A DNA stretch of 64,000 nucleotides, taken from positions 1 through 64,000 of the forward strand of contig NZ_CANLZR010000008.1 of assembly GCF_947495705.1 (NCBI RefSeq), written 5' to 3'. The stretch comes from an uncultured Phycicoccus sp. (lineage in GTDB: Bacteria > Actinomycetota > Actinomycetes > Actinomycetales > Dermatophilaceae). Every line of letters starts with the position of its first letter. Within the stretch, counting starts at the first letter, position 1. The notes beneath the pieces were generated by a model. That model saw nothing but the letters and a program-made list of their open reading frames with translations. It was not told the origin of the DNA and searched no databases. Both the position numbers and the translations under genes were made by a program. Positions 11,022 through 20,049 of the stretch are shown here, one piece after another.

Positions 11022-12029
11022 ATGCCGGCCCCTGCCCTCGAGACCGCCCTGGACGGTGTGCGCCTCCACGTGGTCACCGGGAAGGGCGGCGTCGGCAAGA
11101 CGACCGTCGCCAGTGCGCTCGGTCTCGCCCTGGCCCGCCAGGGCCGGCGGGTCCTGCTCGTCGAGGTCGAGGGCCGCCAGGGCATCAGCCAGACCTTCGA
11201 GGTCGCGCCGCTCGGCATCGAGGAGCGCCGCCTCGTCCACGACCCGTCGGGTGGGGAGCTGTGGGGCCTGTCCGTCGACGCCACGGCGGCGCTGCTCGAG
11301 TACCTCCAGACGTTCTACAAGCTCGGCCGGGCCGGGGGCGCCCTCGAGAAGATGGGCGTCATCGACTTCGCGACGACCATCGCGCCGGGCGTGCGTGACG
11401 TGCTGCTCATCGGCAAGGTCTACGAGGCGGTGGGCCGCACGACCGGTGCGCGCCGCGGCCACGGCCCACTGGCCTGGGACGCGGTCGTGCTCGACGCCCC
11501 ACCGACCGGGCGGGTCGCCCGCTTCCTCGGGGTCAACGAGCAGGTGGCCGACCTCGCCCGGGTCGGGCCCATCCACTCCCAGGCAGAGTCGATCACCCGG
11601 ATGCTCCACGACCCTCGCAGCCGGGTGCACATCGTCACCCTGCTCGAGGAGATGCCGGTGCAGGAGACGGCGGATGCCGTCACCCAGCTCACCGGCGAGG
11701 GCTTCCGGGTCGGCGCCCTCGTCGTCAACCAGGTCCGCGACACCGTCCCGCCCGCGGTGCTCGACACCGACCTCGACGCGGACGAGGTCGAGGAGCAGGT
11801 CCGCGCCGACCTCGCGACGGTCGGGGTCCGGTCGGGCGCCCGCACCGTGGGCGGCCTCCTCGCCGAAGGGCGCGCACACGCGCAGCGCCTCGCCCTCGAA
11901 CGGGAGCTCACGACCGAGGTCGAGGCCCTCGGCCACCCGGTCCTGCGGCTGCCCGCGCTCGCCGGCGGGGTCGAGGACGGCGGCGTCTCCGTGCTTGCCG
12001 ACGCACTCGTCGAGCAGGGGGTCCGCTGA
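11022..12029 (+). CDS. ArsA/Get3-like anion-transporting ATPase, first of pair
   Basis: 335 residues. The deviant Walker A P-loop GKGGVGKTT near residue 20 defines the ArsA/Get3/MinD class. It corresponds to Rv3679, which with its partner forms a BagA/BagB-type heterodimeric ATPase linked to lipid and hypoxia responses in mycobacteria. No DUF of arsenite resistance is nearby, so an arsenic role is unlikely. It is joined to the next gene by a TGATG overlap. Confidence 0.9.
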   Translation: MPAPALETALDGVRLHVVTGKGGVGKTTVASALGLALARQGRRVLLVEVEGRQGISQTFEVAPLGIEERRLVHDPSGGELWGLSVDATAALLEYLQTFYKLGRAGGALEKMGVIDFATTIAPGVRDVLLIGKVYEAVGRTTGARRGHGPLAWDAVVLDAPPTGRVARFLGVNEQVADLARVGPIHSQAESITRMLHDPRSRVHIVTLLEEMPVQETADAVTQLTGEGFRVGALVVNQVRDTVPPAVLDTDLDADEVEEQVRADLATVGVRSGARTVGGLLAEGRAHAQRLALERELTTEVEALGHPVLRLPALAGGVEDGGVSVLADALVEQGVR

Positions 12030-13204
12030 TGCCGCGGGACGCCCCGGCCCGCTTCGAGGTCGACCGGCTCCTCACCGACCCCGCGACGGGCATCATCGTG
12101 TGCTGCGGGTCCGGTGGGGTCGGCAAGACCACGACGGCTGCCGCCCTGGGGGTCCGCGCGGCCGAGGCCGGCCGCCGCGTCGTCGTCCTCACCATCGACC
12201 CGGCGCGCCGGCTCGCCCAGTCCCTCGGCCTCTCCGAGCTCGACAACACCCCGCGGCCCGTGGGGTCCGTCGGCGCCGACGCCGGCGGGTCCCTCGACGC
12301 GATGATGCTCGACATGAAGCGGACCTTCGACGAGGTCGTGCTCGCCCACTCGACGCCCGAGAAGGCCGCCCAGATCCTCGAGAACCCCTTCTACCAGTCC
12401 GTCTCCAGCTCGTTCGCCGGCACCCAGGAGTACATGGCGATGGAGAAGCTCGGCCAGCTGCGGGCCCAGGCCGACCTCGAGGGCACCTGGGACCTCGTCA
12501 TCGTCGACACCCCGCCGTCCCGCTCGGCGCTGGACTTCCTCGACGCTCCGAAGCGGCTGGGGTCCTTCCTCGACGGCCGTTTCATCCGCCTCCTCATGGC
12601 CCCGGCGAAGGCCGGCGGACGGGCGTACCTGAAGGTCTTCTCGTTCGGGGCCAACCTCGCGGCGACGACGCTCTCGAGAGTGCTCGGCGGCCAGTTCCTC
12701 AGTGACGTGCAGACCTTCGTCGCCGCGCTCGACACGATGTTCGGCGGCTTCCGGGAACGCGCGGATGTCACCTACGCCCTGCTCAAGGAGCCCTCGACGG
12801 CCTTCGTCGTCGTCGCCGCGCCCGAGCGGGACGCCCTGCGGGAGGCCGCGTACTTCGTCGACCGGCTCGAGACCGAGGGGATGCCGCTCGCGGGCGTCGT
12901 CGTCAACCGGATGCAGGTGCTCGGCGCGCCCGGGCTCAGCGGGGCGCGGGCCGAGGCGGCCGCCGAGCAGCTGGACGACCGTGCCGAGGACGTCAACGGC
13001 GCCGGCCCGGCGCCGGGGCTCACCGCAGCGCTGCTGCGCCTCCACACGGGACTCGCCGAGGTCGCCTCCCGTCACGAGGGGCACGTGCGGCGGTTCGTCG
13101 CCGCACACCCGGGGGTCCCGGTCTCGACGGTGCCGGCCGCCCCCACCGACATCCACGACCTCGACGGTCTCCGGCGGGTGGCGCAGGCTCTCGCGACCGG
13201 CTGA
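12029..13204 (+). CDS. ArsA/Get3-like anion-transporting ATPase, second of pair
   Basis: 391 residues. P-loop GSGGVGKTTTAAALG near residue 31, followed by LTIDPARRLAQSLGL and IVDTPPSRSALDFLD, the switch motifs of this family. It corresponds to Rv3680. Its start overlaps the stop of the first ATPase by one base, indicating translational coupling and a hetero-oligomer. Confidence 0.9.
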   Translation: MPRDAPARFEVDRLLTDPATGIIVCCGSGGVGKTTTAAALGVRAAEAGRRVVVLTIDPARRLAQSLGLSELDNTPRPVGSVGADAGGSLDAMMLDMKRTFDEVVLAHSTPEKAAQILENPFYQSVSSSFAGTQEYMAMEKLGQLRAQADLEGTWDLVIVDTPPSRSALDFLDAPKRLGSFLDGRFIRLLMAPAKAGGRAYLKVFSFGANLAATTLSRVLGGQFLSDVQTFVAALDTMFGGFRERADVTYALLKEPSTAFVVVAAPERDALREAAYFVDRLETEGMPLAGVVVNRMQVLGAPGLSGARAEAAAEQLDDRAEDVNGAGPAPGLTAALLRLHTGLAEVASRHEGHVRRFVAAHPGVPVSTVPAAPTDIHDLDGLRRVAQALATG

Positions 13205-13220
13205 CGACCACGCCCGGCCG

Positions 13221-13319
13221 GGTCGACCGGCCCCGGACATGAAGAAGCCCCGGGGGGCCGACCGTGCCACTCGTGACTGCAGGGGTTGTCACGACTGGCT
13301 GCAGGGGGTGGTCGGCCCC
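13221..13319. terminator. Nested inverted repeats, bidirectional terminator between arsA-like and whiB genes
   Basis: Three GC-rich arms can pair in alternative ways: 13221-13236 with 13248-13263 (short loop ACATGAAGAAG), or 13254-13263 with 13310-13319 (GGGGCCGACC/GGTCGGCCCC). An inner perfect 7-bp stem lies at 13271-13277/13288-13294. The position between convergent stops suits termination in both directions. Confidence 0.65.
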
Positions 13320-13336
13320 TCCGGGGAGCTGTGGGG

Positions 13337-13660
13337 TCAGGCGATCGCACCCTCGGCGCTGTTCGCCTTGGCGGCGGACAGCAGGGCCGTCCAGGACCTG
13401 ACATCGGGACGGCGACGCAGGAGGGCCCGGCGCTCGCGCTCGGTCATCCCTCCCCAGACGCCGAACTCGGTGCGGTTGTCGAGGGCGTCGGCCAGGCACT
13501 CGGCCACGACCGGGCAGCCCTTGCAGACGACCTTGGCGGCGCGCTGGGCCTTGCCCTGGACGAACAGGGCGTCCGGGTCACTGCCGGCGCAGCGGCCGAG
13601 CGGAGCCCATTCCGCAACCCACTGGCCCACGACCGGGGCCACCTCCGGGGAGATGCTCAT
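13337..13660 (-). CDS. whiB4: WhiB-family iron-sulfur regulator, WhiB4/WblA type
   Basis: 107 residues. Four cysteines (C24, C46, C49, C55) in the C-Xn-C-X2-C-X5-C pattern bind a redox- and NO-sensitive 4Fe-4S cluster; GVWGGMTERERRALL is the signature turn and basic helix. ALFVQGKAQRAAKVVCKGCPV matches the WhiB4/WblA subgroup, as does its place between the ArsA-like pair and ponA2 (Rv3681c position). WblA-type proteins repress antibiotic production and differentiation in Streptomyces, which matters given the clavam cluster nearby. Confidence 0.9.
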   Translation of the reverse strand: MSISPEVAPVVGQWVAEWAPLGRCAGSDPDALFVQGKAQRAAKVVCKGCPVVAECLADALDNRTEFGVWGGMTERERRALLRRRPDVRSWTALLSAAKANSAEGAIA

Positions 13661-13711
13661 GTCCACCTCGTTTCGCCGTTCGTTTCCGGTGTCCTCGCCT
13701 GTCGTTGAGGA

Positions 13712-13728
13712 CCTACTGAAACCGTAGG
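13712..13728. promoter_or_regulatory. Palindrome upstream of whiB4
   Basis: CCTACTGAAACCGTAGG: 5-bp perfect arms (CCTAC/GTAGG) around a 7-bp spacer, 52 bp before the whiB4 start. It may be an operator or overlap the -10 of whiB4. Confidence 0.4.
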
Positions 13729-13772
13729 CAGGACGAGGACCAGCGGGTATCGTCCGAATCGGTCGAGGCGCT

Positions 13773-13812
13773 GGCCGAACGGTCGACGGGGCGGCCGAAC
13801 GGACGATGGGGC
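13773..13812 (+). repeat. Tandem 20-bp direct repeat between whiB4 and ponA2
   Basis: GGCCGAACGGTCGACGGGGC at 13773-13792 is followed directly by a copy with two substitutions at 13793-13812. Two full turns of DNA apart, the copies would face the same side of the helix, so they are candidates for a cooperative regulator-binding site in the divergent whiB4/ponA2 promoter. Confidence 0.6.
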
Positions 13813-13889
13813 GCCTCGTCCGGACAGGCCGCCCAGGACCGGCGTTGCCGAATCTGCTATGCGCGGGTCGCCGGGTTACCCTTTCGGGC

Positions 13890-16277
13890 ATGGACGGTCG
13901 CGCCCAGAACATCCCCGCCGTGCTCAGACTCCTCCTCGGTTTCGTGGTGCTGAGCACGGTCACCGGGCTCCTCATGGCCGGGATCGCCATCCCGGCGATC
14001 GGGGCGAGCGGCCAGGCGGCCAAGGGGGGCGTCGACTTCTTCAACGAGCTCCCCAGCGACTTCACGGTCTCCCCGCTCGCCCAGCAGTCGCGCATCCTCG
14101 ACGCCGACGGCAAGCTCATCGCCAACCCGTACGACGAGAACCGGATCATCGTGCCGCTGAAGAAGATCTCGAAGACGATGCGGAACGCGCAGATCGCCAT
14201 CGAGGACGCCCGCTTCTACGAGCACGGCGGGCTCGACCTGCGCGGCTTCACCCGGGCGATGGTGTCCAACGTGCAGGGCGGCGACGTCCAGGGCGCCTCC
14301 ACGCTGACCCAGCAGTACGTGAAGATCTCCCTCCAGGAGAACGCGCTGCGCCGCGGCGACGAGGAGGCGGCCAAGGCCGCGGTCCAGAAGTCCTACGCGC
14401 GCAAGGTCCAGGAGCTCAAGTACGCGATCAACGTCGAGGAGAACTACACCAAGGACCAGATCCTCGAGGGCTACCTCAACCTCGTGTACTACGGCGACCA
14501 GGCCTACGGCGTCGAGGCGGCGGCCCTGAACTACTTCGGCGTCCGCGCCAACAAGCTCAACCTCGCCCAGTCCGCGCTGCTCGCGGGGGTCGTCCAGCAG
14601 CCGACGGCGTACAACCCGGTGCTCAACCCCGAGCAGGCCCAGATCCGCCGCGACCTCGTCCTCAACCGGATGGAGGCGCTCGGCATGGCCTCGGCCGAGG
14701 ATGTCGCGAAGGCGAAGAAGACCGACGTCGCGAAGATGATCAAGAAGAAGCCCGTCAAGGGGGTCTGTCACCGCTCGTCGCAGCCGTACTACTGCGCCTA
14801 CGTCATGGCCTACCTCCAGAAGGCCCCCGAGATGGCGGCCCTCGGCAAGACCCCGGAGGAGCGCCTCAAGCGCATCAACCAGGGCGGCCTGACGATCCGC
14901 ACCTCGCTGGACTCCTCGATGCAGAAGGCCGCCCAGCAGGAGATCGAGAAGGCCGTCCCGGTCGGCAACAAGAGCAACCTCGGCGGTGCCGTGACCATCG
15001 TCGAGCCGGGCACCGGCAAGATCCTCGCGATGGCGCAGGCCGCCGACTTCGACAAGGACCAGACCAACGTCAACGTCCCGAAGGTGTACGGCGGCGGCCC
15101 CTACGGGTACCAGTTCGGCTCCACGGCCAAGATCTTCGGGCTCGTCACCGCTCTCGAGCAGGGCATGCCCCTCAACGCGACGATGCAGGTCCCCTTCGCC
15201 GACGCGAAGACGCCCCACACCTTCGACGGCCCGGACGTCCTCGGCGTCAAGTGCGGCGCCAGCGAGCCGTGGGAGGTCAAGAACGACTACGCCATCGGCG
15301 GCCGGCAGATGACGTTGTCCGAGGGCATCTCGAAGTCCATCAACACCTGGGCCGCGCAGCTCTCCATCGACGTGGGCCCCTGCAACGTGCAGAAGACGAT
15401 GACGAAGATGGGCCTGCGCCAGGGCGACGGCGAGCCCATCGAGGCGACCATCTCCAACGTCACCCTCGGGTCGGGCACCACGACCCCGCTGAGCATCGCC
15501 AGCGCCTTCGCGACCATCGCGGCCAGCGGCAAGTACTGCGAGCCCAACCCGATCGTGTCGATCACGACGCCGGACAAGAAGGAGATCAAGGTCCCGGCCG
15601 CCAAGTGCAAGCAGGTCATCTCCAAGGACGCCGCCGACGGCGCCGCGTACCTGCTCAAGGGGACCCTCCGCTCGGGCGGCACCGCCGACGGGCTGTGGAA
15701 CGTCGACCAGCGGCCGGCGGCCGGCAAGACCGGCACGACCGAGAAGCACAACCAGGGCTGGTTCGTCGGGTTCACCCCGCAGGTCTCGACCGCGGTGTGG
15801 ATCGGCAACGTCAAGGTCGCCGACAAGAACGGCAAGTTCTACTCGCTCAACGGCAAGTGCTTCGGCGACTACGGCTGCTTCCAGGACGTCTTCGGTGGCA
15901 CGGTCTCCGCACCCGTGTGGGCGGCGGTCATGAAGCGCGTCACCGCCGACCTCCCTGCCAAGGACTTCCCCGCTCCGAGCGACAAGGTGAAGCGGGGCAA
16001 CCTCGAGAACCTGCCCAACGTGTACGCCCGCAACCCCGACTCCGCGGCCGCCATCCTCAAGGCCGCGGGCTTCAGCAGCCACGTGGCGGGCTACATCCGC
16101 AGCAACGCCCCCCAGGGGACCGTCGGCGGGACCACCCCGTCCAAGCAGGCGCTCGCCGGCTCCGACATCGGGCTGCTCATCTCCTCGGGCCAGCCGGTGT
16201 CGAACTCGGCCCCGAAGACGACGTCGCAGCCGAAGCCGACGAAGACGAAGAAGACCCCGCCACCAAAGAAGGACTAG
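13890..16277 (+). CDS. ponA2: Bifunctional class A penicillin-binding protein with PASTA domain
   Basis: 795 residues: N-terminal membrane anchor, GT51 transglycosylase (IEDARFYEHGG, GASTLTQQYVK), transpeptidase with active serine in GSTAK, a SIN motif and KTGTTE, then a PASTA domain and a Ser/Lys/Pro-rich tail. It polymerises and cross-links peptidoglycan. It corresponds to Rv3682/PonA2. The ATG at 13890 was chosen over an upstream frame start because a TACCCT -10 lies 8 bp before it and the membrane anchor follows directly. Confidence 0.96.
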   Translation: MDGRAQNIPAVLRLLLGFVVLSTVTGLLMAGIAIPAIGASGQAAKGGVDFFNELPSDFTVSPLAQQSRILDADGKLIANPYDENRIIVPLKKISKTMRNAQIAIEDARFYEHGGLDLRGFTRAMVSNVQGGDVQGASTLTQQYVKISLQENALRRGDEEAAKAAVQKSYARKVQELKYAINVEENYTKDQILEGYLNLVYYGDQAYGVEAAALNYFGVRANKLNLAQSALLAGVVQQPTAYNPVLNPEQAQIRRDLVLNRMEALGMASAEDVAKAKKTDVAKMIKKKPVKGVCHRSSQPYYCAYVMAYLQKAPEMAALGKTPEERLKRINQGGLTIRTSLDSSMQKAAQQEIEKAVPVGNKSNLGGAVTIVEPGTGKILAMAQAADFDKDQTNVNVPKVYGGGPYGYQFGSTAKIFGLVTALEQGMPLNATMQVPFADAKTPHTFDGPDVLGVKCGASEPWEVKNDYAIGGRQMTLSEGISKSINTWAAQLSIDVGPCNVQKTMTKMGLRQGDGEPIEATISNVTLGSGTTTPLSIASAFATIAASGKYCEPNPIVSITTPDKKEIKVPAAKCKQVISKDAADGAAYLLKGTLRSGGTADGLWNVDQRPAAGKTGTTEKHNQGWFVGFTPQVSTAVWIGNVKVADKNGKFYSLNGKCFGDYGCFQDVFGGTVSAPVWAAVMKRVTADLPAKDFPAPSDKVKRGNLENLPNVYARNPDSAAAILKAAGFSSHVAGYIRSNAPQGTVGGTTPSKQALAGSDIGLLISSGQPVSNSAPKTTSQPKPTKTKKTPPPKKD

Positions 16278-16287
16278 CGCCGCCGGG

Positions 16288-16752
16288 TCAGCGACCCGCG
16301 AGTACCGCCCTGACGAGGGCGGCGACCCGCCCGCCGTCGGCCCGGCCCGCGACCTCGGCCTGGGCGGCCTGCATGACCCGGCCCATGTCGGCCATCCCGC
16401 TCGCGCCGGTGGACGCGACCGCCCGCTCGACGATGGCTCCCAGCTCGGCGTCGTCGAGCTGGGCCGGCAGGTAGCCCTCGAGGATGACGAGCTCGGCCTC
16501 CTCGATCTCGGCGAGCTCGTCCCGCCCGGCATCGCGGTAGGCGGTCGCCGACTCGCGCCGCTTCTTCGCCTCCTTGGCGATGACCTTGAGGACCTCCGCG
16601 TCAGGGAGCGCCCGCGCCTCGTCGCCGGCGACCTCGGCAGTCGTCACCGACGTCAACGTCATCCGGAGCGTGCCGGAGCGCACCTTGTCACGGGCGCGCA
16701 TCGCGTCGTGCAGGTCGCGCTGGAGCTGGTCCTTCAGGCTCGTCTCGGTCAT
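16288..16752 (-). CDS. GatB/YqeY domain protein
   Basis: 154 residues, typical length. Opening SLKDQLQRDLHDAMRARDKVRSGTLRM and EAELVILEGYLPAQL match the GatB/YqeY family, whose fold resembles the tRNA-binding tail of GatB. Molecular role is not established. It is convergent with ponA2 and divergent from the metallophosphoesterase. Confidence 0.93.
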   Translation of the reverse strand: MTETSLKDQLQRDLHDAMRARDKVRSGTLRMTLTSVTTAEVAGDEARALPDAEVLKVIAKEAKKRRESATAYRDAGRDELAEIEEAELVILEGYLPAQLDDAELGAIVERAVASTGASGMADMGRVMQAAQAEVAGRADGGRVAALVRAVLAGR

Positions 16753-16825
16753 GGGGGCAGTCTCCCACCCCGACCACGAGCAGGGCACCGGGGATTCGGG
16801 GCGGGGTGTTTGCGAGGATGTGCGG

Positions 16826-17794
16826 ATGGACCCCGTCGCCCGCAGCGCCTTGCGCACCGTGGGCGTCGCCCTCGGCGCGGGGGTGGCCGGGGTCGCGTAC
16901 GCGGGCCTGGTCGAGCGCACCTGGTTCACGCTGCGACGCTTCGCCGTCCCGGTGCTCCCGCCCGGCTCGGCGCCGGTCCGGATCCTCCAGGTGTCCGACC
17001 TGCACCTGACCCCCGGCCAGCGCAGGAAGATCGAGTGGGTGCGCTCCCTCGCGGACCTGCGCCCCGACTTCGTCGTCAACTCGGGTGACAACCTGGCGCA
17101 CGTCGACGCGGTCCCGCCGCTGTTGCGCGCGATGGAGCCGCTGTTCGAGTTCCCCGGCGCCTTCGTCCTGGGGTCCAACGACTACTTCGCGCCGGTACCG
17201 AAGAACCCGGCCCGGTATCTGACGCCGAACTACGCCCTCGCCCCGAAGACCCGCGGCGACCTGCCGGTGGGCGAGCTCGTCGCAGGCCTGCGGCGCGGCG
17301 GCTGGGCCGACCTCGACAACGCCCGGGCCGTGGTGACGATGGGCGAGCACGAGGTCGAGCTCGTCGGCGTCGACGACCCGCACGTCGACTTCGACCGCTA
17401 CGACGACGTCGCCGGCCCGGCCCGGCCGGACGTCGCGCTGACGATGGGCCTGGTCCATGCCCCCTACCAGCGCATCCTCGACGCGATGACGGCCGACGGC
17501 GCCGCGCTCGTCCTCGCCGGCCACACTCACGGCGGCCAGCTCGCCGTGCCGTTCTACGGCGCGCTGGTGACGAACTGCGACCTGGACACCCGGCGGGCCA
17601 AGGGGCTGTCGCGATGGTGGCCGGGCGCCGGGTCGGCCGGGCGTCGTGGCGGGGTCCGTCCCTCCTCGCAGGCCCCGGACGACGCCGCCTGGCTCCACGT
17701 GTCGGCCGGGCTGGGCACCTCGCCGTACGCCCCGGTGCGGTTCGCGTGCCGACCCGAGGCGACGCTGCTCACCCTCGTCGCCCGCGACCACTGA
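16826..17794 (+). CDS. Membrane-anchored metallophosphoesterase
   Basis: 322 residues. A short N-terminal hydrophobic segment is followed by calcineurin-like phosphoesterase motifs SDLHL, SGDN, GSND and GHTHGGQ, which bind two metal ions. It corresponds to Rv3683 and resembles YkuE-type enzymes acting on phosphodiesters or lipid phosphates at the membrane. It is the last gene of the conserved core block. Confidence 0.92.
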   Translation: MDPVARSALRTVGVALGAGVAGVAYAGLVERTWFTLRRFAVPVLPPGSAPVRILQVSDLHLTPGQRRKIEWVRSLADLRPDFVVNSGDNLAHVDAVPPLLRAMEPLFEFPGAFVLGSNDYFAPVPKNPARYLTPNYALAPKTRGDLPVGELVAGLRRGGWADLDNARAVVTMGEHEVELVGVDDPHVDFDRYDDVAGPARPDVALTMGLVHAPYQRILDAMTADGAALVLAGHTHGGQLAVPFYGALVTNCDLDTRRAKGLSRWWPGAGSAGRRGGVRPSSQAPDDAAWLHVSAGLGTSPYAPVRFACRPEATLLTLVARDH

Positions 17795-17857
17795 CCCGGC
17801 GGGACACCGCCGCTGCCGCAGGCATGGGCCGATTTCGGGCAGGTCCGGGTGGTCGGC

Positions 17858-17863
17858 TATCCT
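17858..17863 (+). promoter_or_regulatory. -10 element TATCCT of tRNA-Pro
   Basis: TATCCT lies 38 bp before the mature 5' end of the tRNA, a usual distance for a tRNA precursor leader. The -35 is not clear. Confidence 0.4.
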
Positions 17864-17901
17864 CGGGTGTCGCCGTGGCCCCCGGGTCCGGCGACATGCC
17901 A

Positions 17902-17975
17902 CGGGGTGTGGCGCAGCTTGGTAGCGCGCGTCGTTCGGGACGACGAGGCCGCAGGTTCAAATCCTGTCACCCCGA
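17902..17975 (+). tRNA. tRNA-Pro (anticodon CGG)
   Basis: 74 bases fold into a cloverleaf: acceptor stem CGGGGTG/CACCCCG, D arm around GCGCAGCTTGGTAGCGC, anticodon loop TTCGGGA with anticodon CGG, and T arm GCAGGTTCAAATCCTGT. The discriminator base is A; CCA is not encoded. It marks the junction between the conserved core block and the accessory region with the clavam cluster. Confidence 0.95.
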
Positions 17976-17983
17976 CATCCGGC

Positions 17984-18024
17984 GGAAGGGCCCTGGTCGC
18001 GGTGAACGCGCTCAGGGCCCTTCC
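17984..18024. terminator. Strong hairpin ending tRNA-Pro and luxR transcription
   Basis: A perfect 12-bp stem, GGAAGGGCCCTG (17984-17995) with CAGGGCCCTTCC (18013-18024), around a 17-base loop. It overlaps the end of the convergent LuxR-type gene and probably terminates both. Confidence 0.8.
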
Positions 18025-19142
18025 GGCGTCGGGGGTCCCACCCGTGCGAACCAGCCGTCGGCTCCCACGGCCGAGCCCACCCGTGGGAGGCACTCGGTGT
18101 TCACGAGGCGGGAGACGAGACTGCGCCGGCTGTTGACCCCCGTCTTGGCGAAGATGCTCTTGAGATGGTCCTGCACCGTGTACGGGCTGATGAACAGCGC
18201 CGCGGCCATCTCGTCCCGGCTGGCGCCACGCAGCGAGAGCAGGAGGACCTGGCACTCGCGCCGGGTGAGGCCGTGTGCGGCGGCCAGCAGCGAGACCAGC
18301 TCCGGCGGCTGGGCCCGTTCGACGGTCAGGACGACCGTGCGGGGCGGATGCTCGCCATCGAGCCTCCCGGCCCGGATGAGGAGCCACTCGCCATCCGGAG
18401 TGCGGGTCCGCAGCGTGACGCTCTCCTGACCCGAGGCACGCAGCCGCGCCGCCACAGCGGCGGCGGGCGCCACCGGCACCGGCGACCCGGCACCGCCCCA
18501 GGCCAGGCGCTCGAAGTACTCCAGCGCCGCGGGTGTGGCCGAGTCGAACTCGTTGTCGGGACCGAGGACCGCGACCGCGGGCCCGTCGCTGCCGGGCTCG
18601 AGACGGTGGACGCTGTCGCGGAACAGCATGGCGCGCAGGCCGTCCCCGATCTCGGTGACCACCGACCCGAGCAGGGCCTCCTCATCGGCGTCGAACTGCC
18701 GCTGCCCACGACGTGACATCGAGCAGATCCCCCACACCAGCCCGTCGCTGCCGCGGAACACCATGCGCACCTCGTCGCGCAGGCCGTAGGGAGCCAGCAG
18801 GTCGGCGAAGCGCCTGGTGCTTCGCGCCCGGTCGCCACTGGACTCCCGCAGGGTCCGGACCGGCACCCGCTCCCGGACGAGCGACTCGAAGCTGTCGGGA
18901 TGCAGGACGTCGCCGTACTCGAGCTCGACGGCCATCGCGTACGCCCGCGGATCCTCGTAGCCCCGCGTCGTCAGAGAGGTGGGGACCAGGACATAGGGGT
19001 CGGTCCCGCCCAGGCACGTCGCGTCGAACGGGACATGCGCGTGGATCGCGTCCAGCACTTCCTGCCGGAACGCCTCGCTGTCGGGTGCCGCGCTCGCCGC
19101 GTCCCGGACCCGCGCCCGAAGTCGATGGTCGGCCAGGACCAT
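18012..19142 (-). CDS. LuxR-family transcriptional regulator
   Basis: 376 residues. The C-terminal LuxR helix-turn-helix reads LTRRECQVLLLSLRGASRDEM then ISPYTVQDHLKSIFAKTG. The N-terminal 200 residues look GAF-like (FDADEEALLGSVVTEIGDGLRAML) but no ligand can be named. Start at ATG 19142 because upstream residues are unlike protein. It is divergent from the hemerythrin-like gene and may control it. Confidence 0.85.
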   Translation of the reverse strand: MVLADHRLRARVRDAASAAPDSEAFRQEVLDAIHAHVPFDATCLGGTDPYVLVPTSLTTRGYEDPRAYAMAVELEYGDVLHPDSFESLVRERVPVRTLRESSGDRARSTRRFADLLAPYGLRDEVRMVFRGSDGLVWGICSMSRRGQRQFDADEEALLGSVVTEIGDGLRAMLFRDSVHRLEPGSDGPAVAVLGPDNEFDSATPAALEYFERLAWGGAGSPVPVAPAAAVAARLRASGQESVTLRTRTPDGEWLLIRAGRLDGEHPPRTVVLTVERAQPPELVSLLAAAHGLTRRECQVLLLSLRGASRDEMAAALFISPYTVQDHLKSIFAKTGVNSRRSLVSRLVNTECLPRVGSAVGADGWFARVGPPTPEGP

Positions 19143-19267
19143 GAGCCGAGTATCCCCCCGGAAGTGGGATTGAGAAAGCCCTCCCGCCGGCTCGAGCCTG
19201 GAGGCGAGACGCACGTCCACGCAGGTCAGGACATTGCCGCGTCTCCCGGACGGAGAGGAGACGACCC

Positions 19268-19924
19268 GTGGCCATCACTCGAACCCCGACGACGCTCAGC
19301 GATGCCGACATGGACGTCATGCGGATCCTGCACAGCGCCTTCCGGCGCGACGGGCACCGGCTGGCGGATGCCGCGGAGCGCTACGGCACCCAGGACGAGA
19401 AGGCGCACGAAGCGCTCCTGCTCGGCTGGCACGGCTTCAGCACCTCGCTCCACCACCACCACACGATCGAGGACGCCCACATCTGGCCGGTCATCCGCGG
19501 CAAGCTCACCGGTCGACCGGACGACCTGGCGGTCCTCGAGGCGATGGAGCAGGAGCACGCCCGCATCGACCCCGCGATCGCGGCCGTCGACGCCGCCTTC
19601 GCCGACCGCGAGGCGGGAGTCCAGGAGGTCGCCGAGCGGATCACCGGCTTCCTCGACCTGCTCGGCGCCCACCTGGCGCACGAGGAGCGGGACGCCTTTC
19701 CGCTCATCAGGACCCTGGTCACCAAGCCCGAGTGGAACGCTCTCAACAAGGCGTCGATGAAGGAGCTGTCCTACAGCGAGATCGCCGCGTTGAGCCCGTG
19801 GCTCCTCGACGGCGCCTCCCCCGCGGACGTCCGCAGGGTCCTCGACGAGCTCCCGGCACCGCTGCGGCTGGTGCACAGGGTCTGGTGGAACCCGCGGTAC
19901 CGCAAGGCTCGCCGCTGGGAGTGA
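19268..19924 (+). CDS. Hemerythrin-like domain protein
   Basis: 218 residues. Histidine- and glutamate-rich helices (LHHHHTIEDAHIWPVI, MEQEHARID, HLAHEERDAFPLI) supply the di-iron ligands of the HHE/hemerythrin fold. Likely an oxygen, NO or iron sensor/handler. GTG start preceded by GGAGAGGAG. Confidence 0.88.
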   Translation: MAITRTPTTLSDADMDVMRILHSAFRRDGHRLADAAERYGTQDEKAHEALLLGWHGFSTSLHHHHTIEDAHIWPVIRGKLTGRPDDLAVLEAMEQEHARIDPAIAAVDAAFADREAGVQEVAERITGFLDLLGAHLAHEERDAFPLIRTLVTKPEWNALNKASMKELSYSEIAALSPWLLDGASPADVRRVLDELPAPLRLVHRVWWNPRYRKARRWE

Positions 19925-20049
19925 CGGCCCGCCCGGGTCACCGCGCCCCCAGGTCGGTGCTCCTTGACAGGACGGCAGGGGGACGGAGGATCATCACGTC
20001 GCACAGCGACGCTCCAGGTCGGAGACCGCCATCCCCGAGGAGGAGCTCG

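Noticed and set aside
11022-13204. Arsenic resistance operon
   Set aside because: The two ArsA-like ATPases match the Rv3679/Rv3680 pair and no arsB, arsC or arsR is near.
17950-17975. Attachment-site duplication of the tRNA-Pro 3' end
   Set aside because: I found no second copy of the T-arm/acceptor sequence in the window and no integrase gene.
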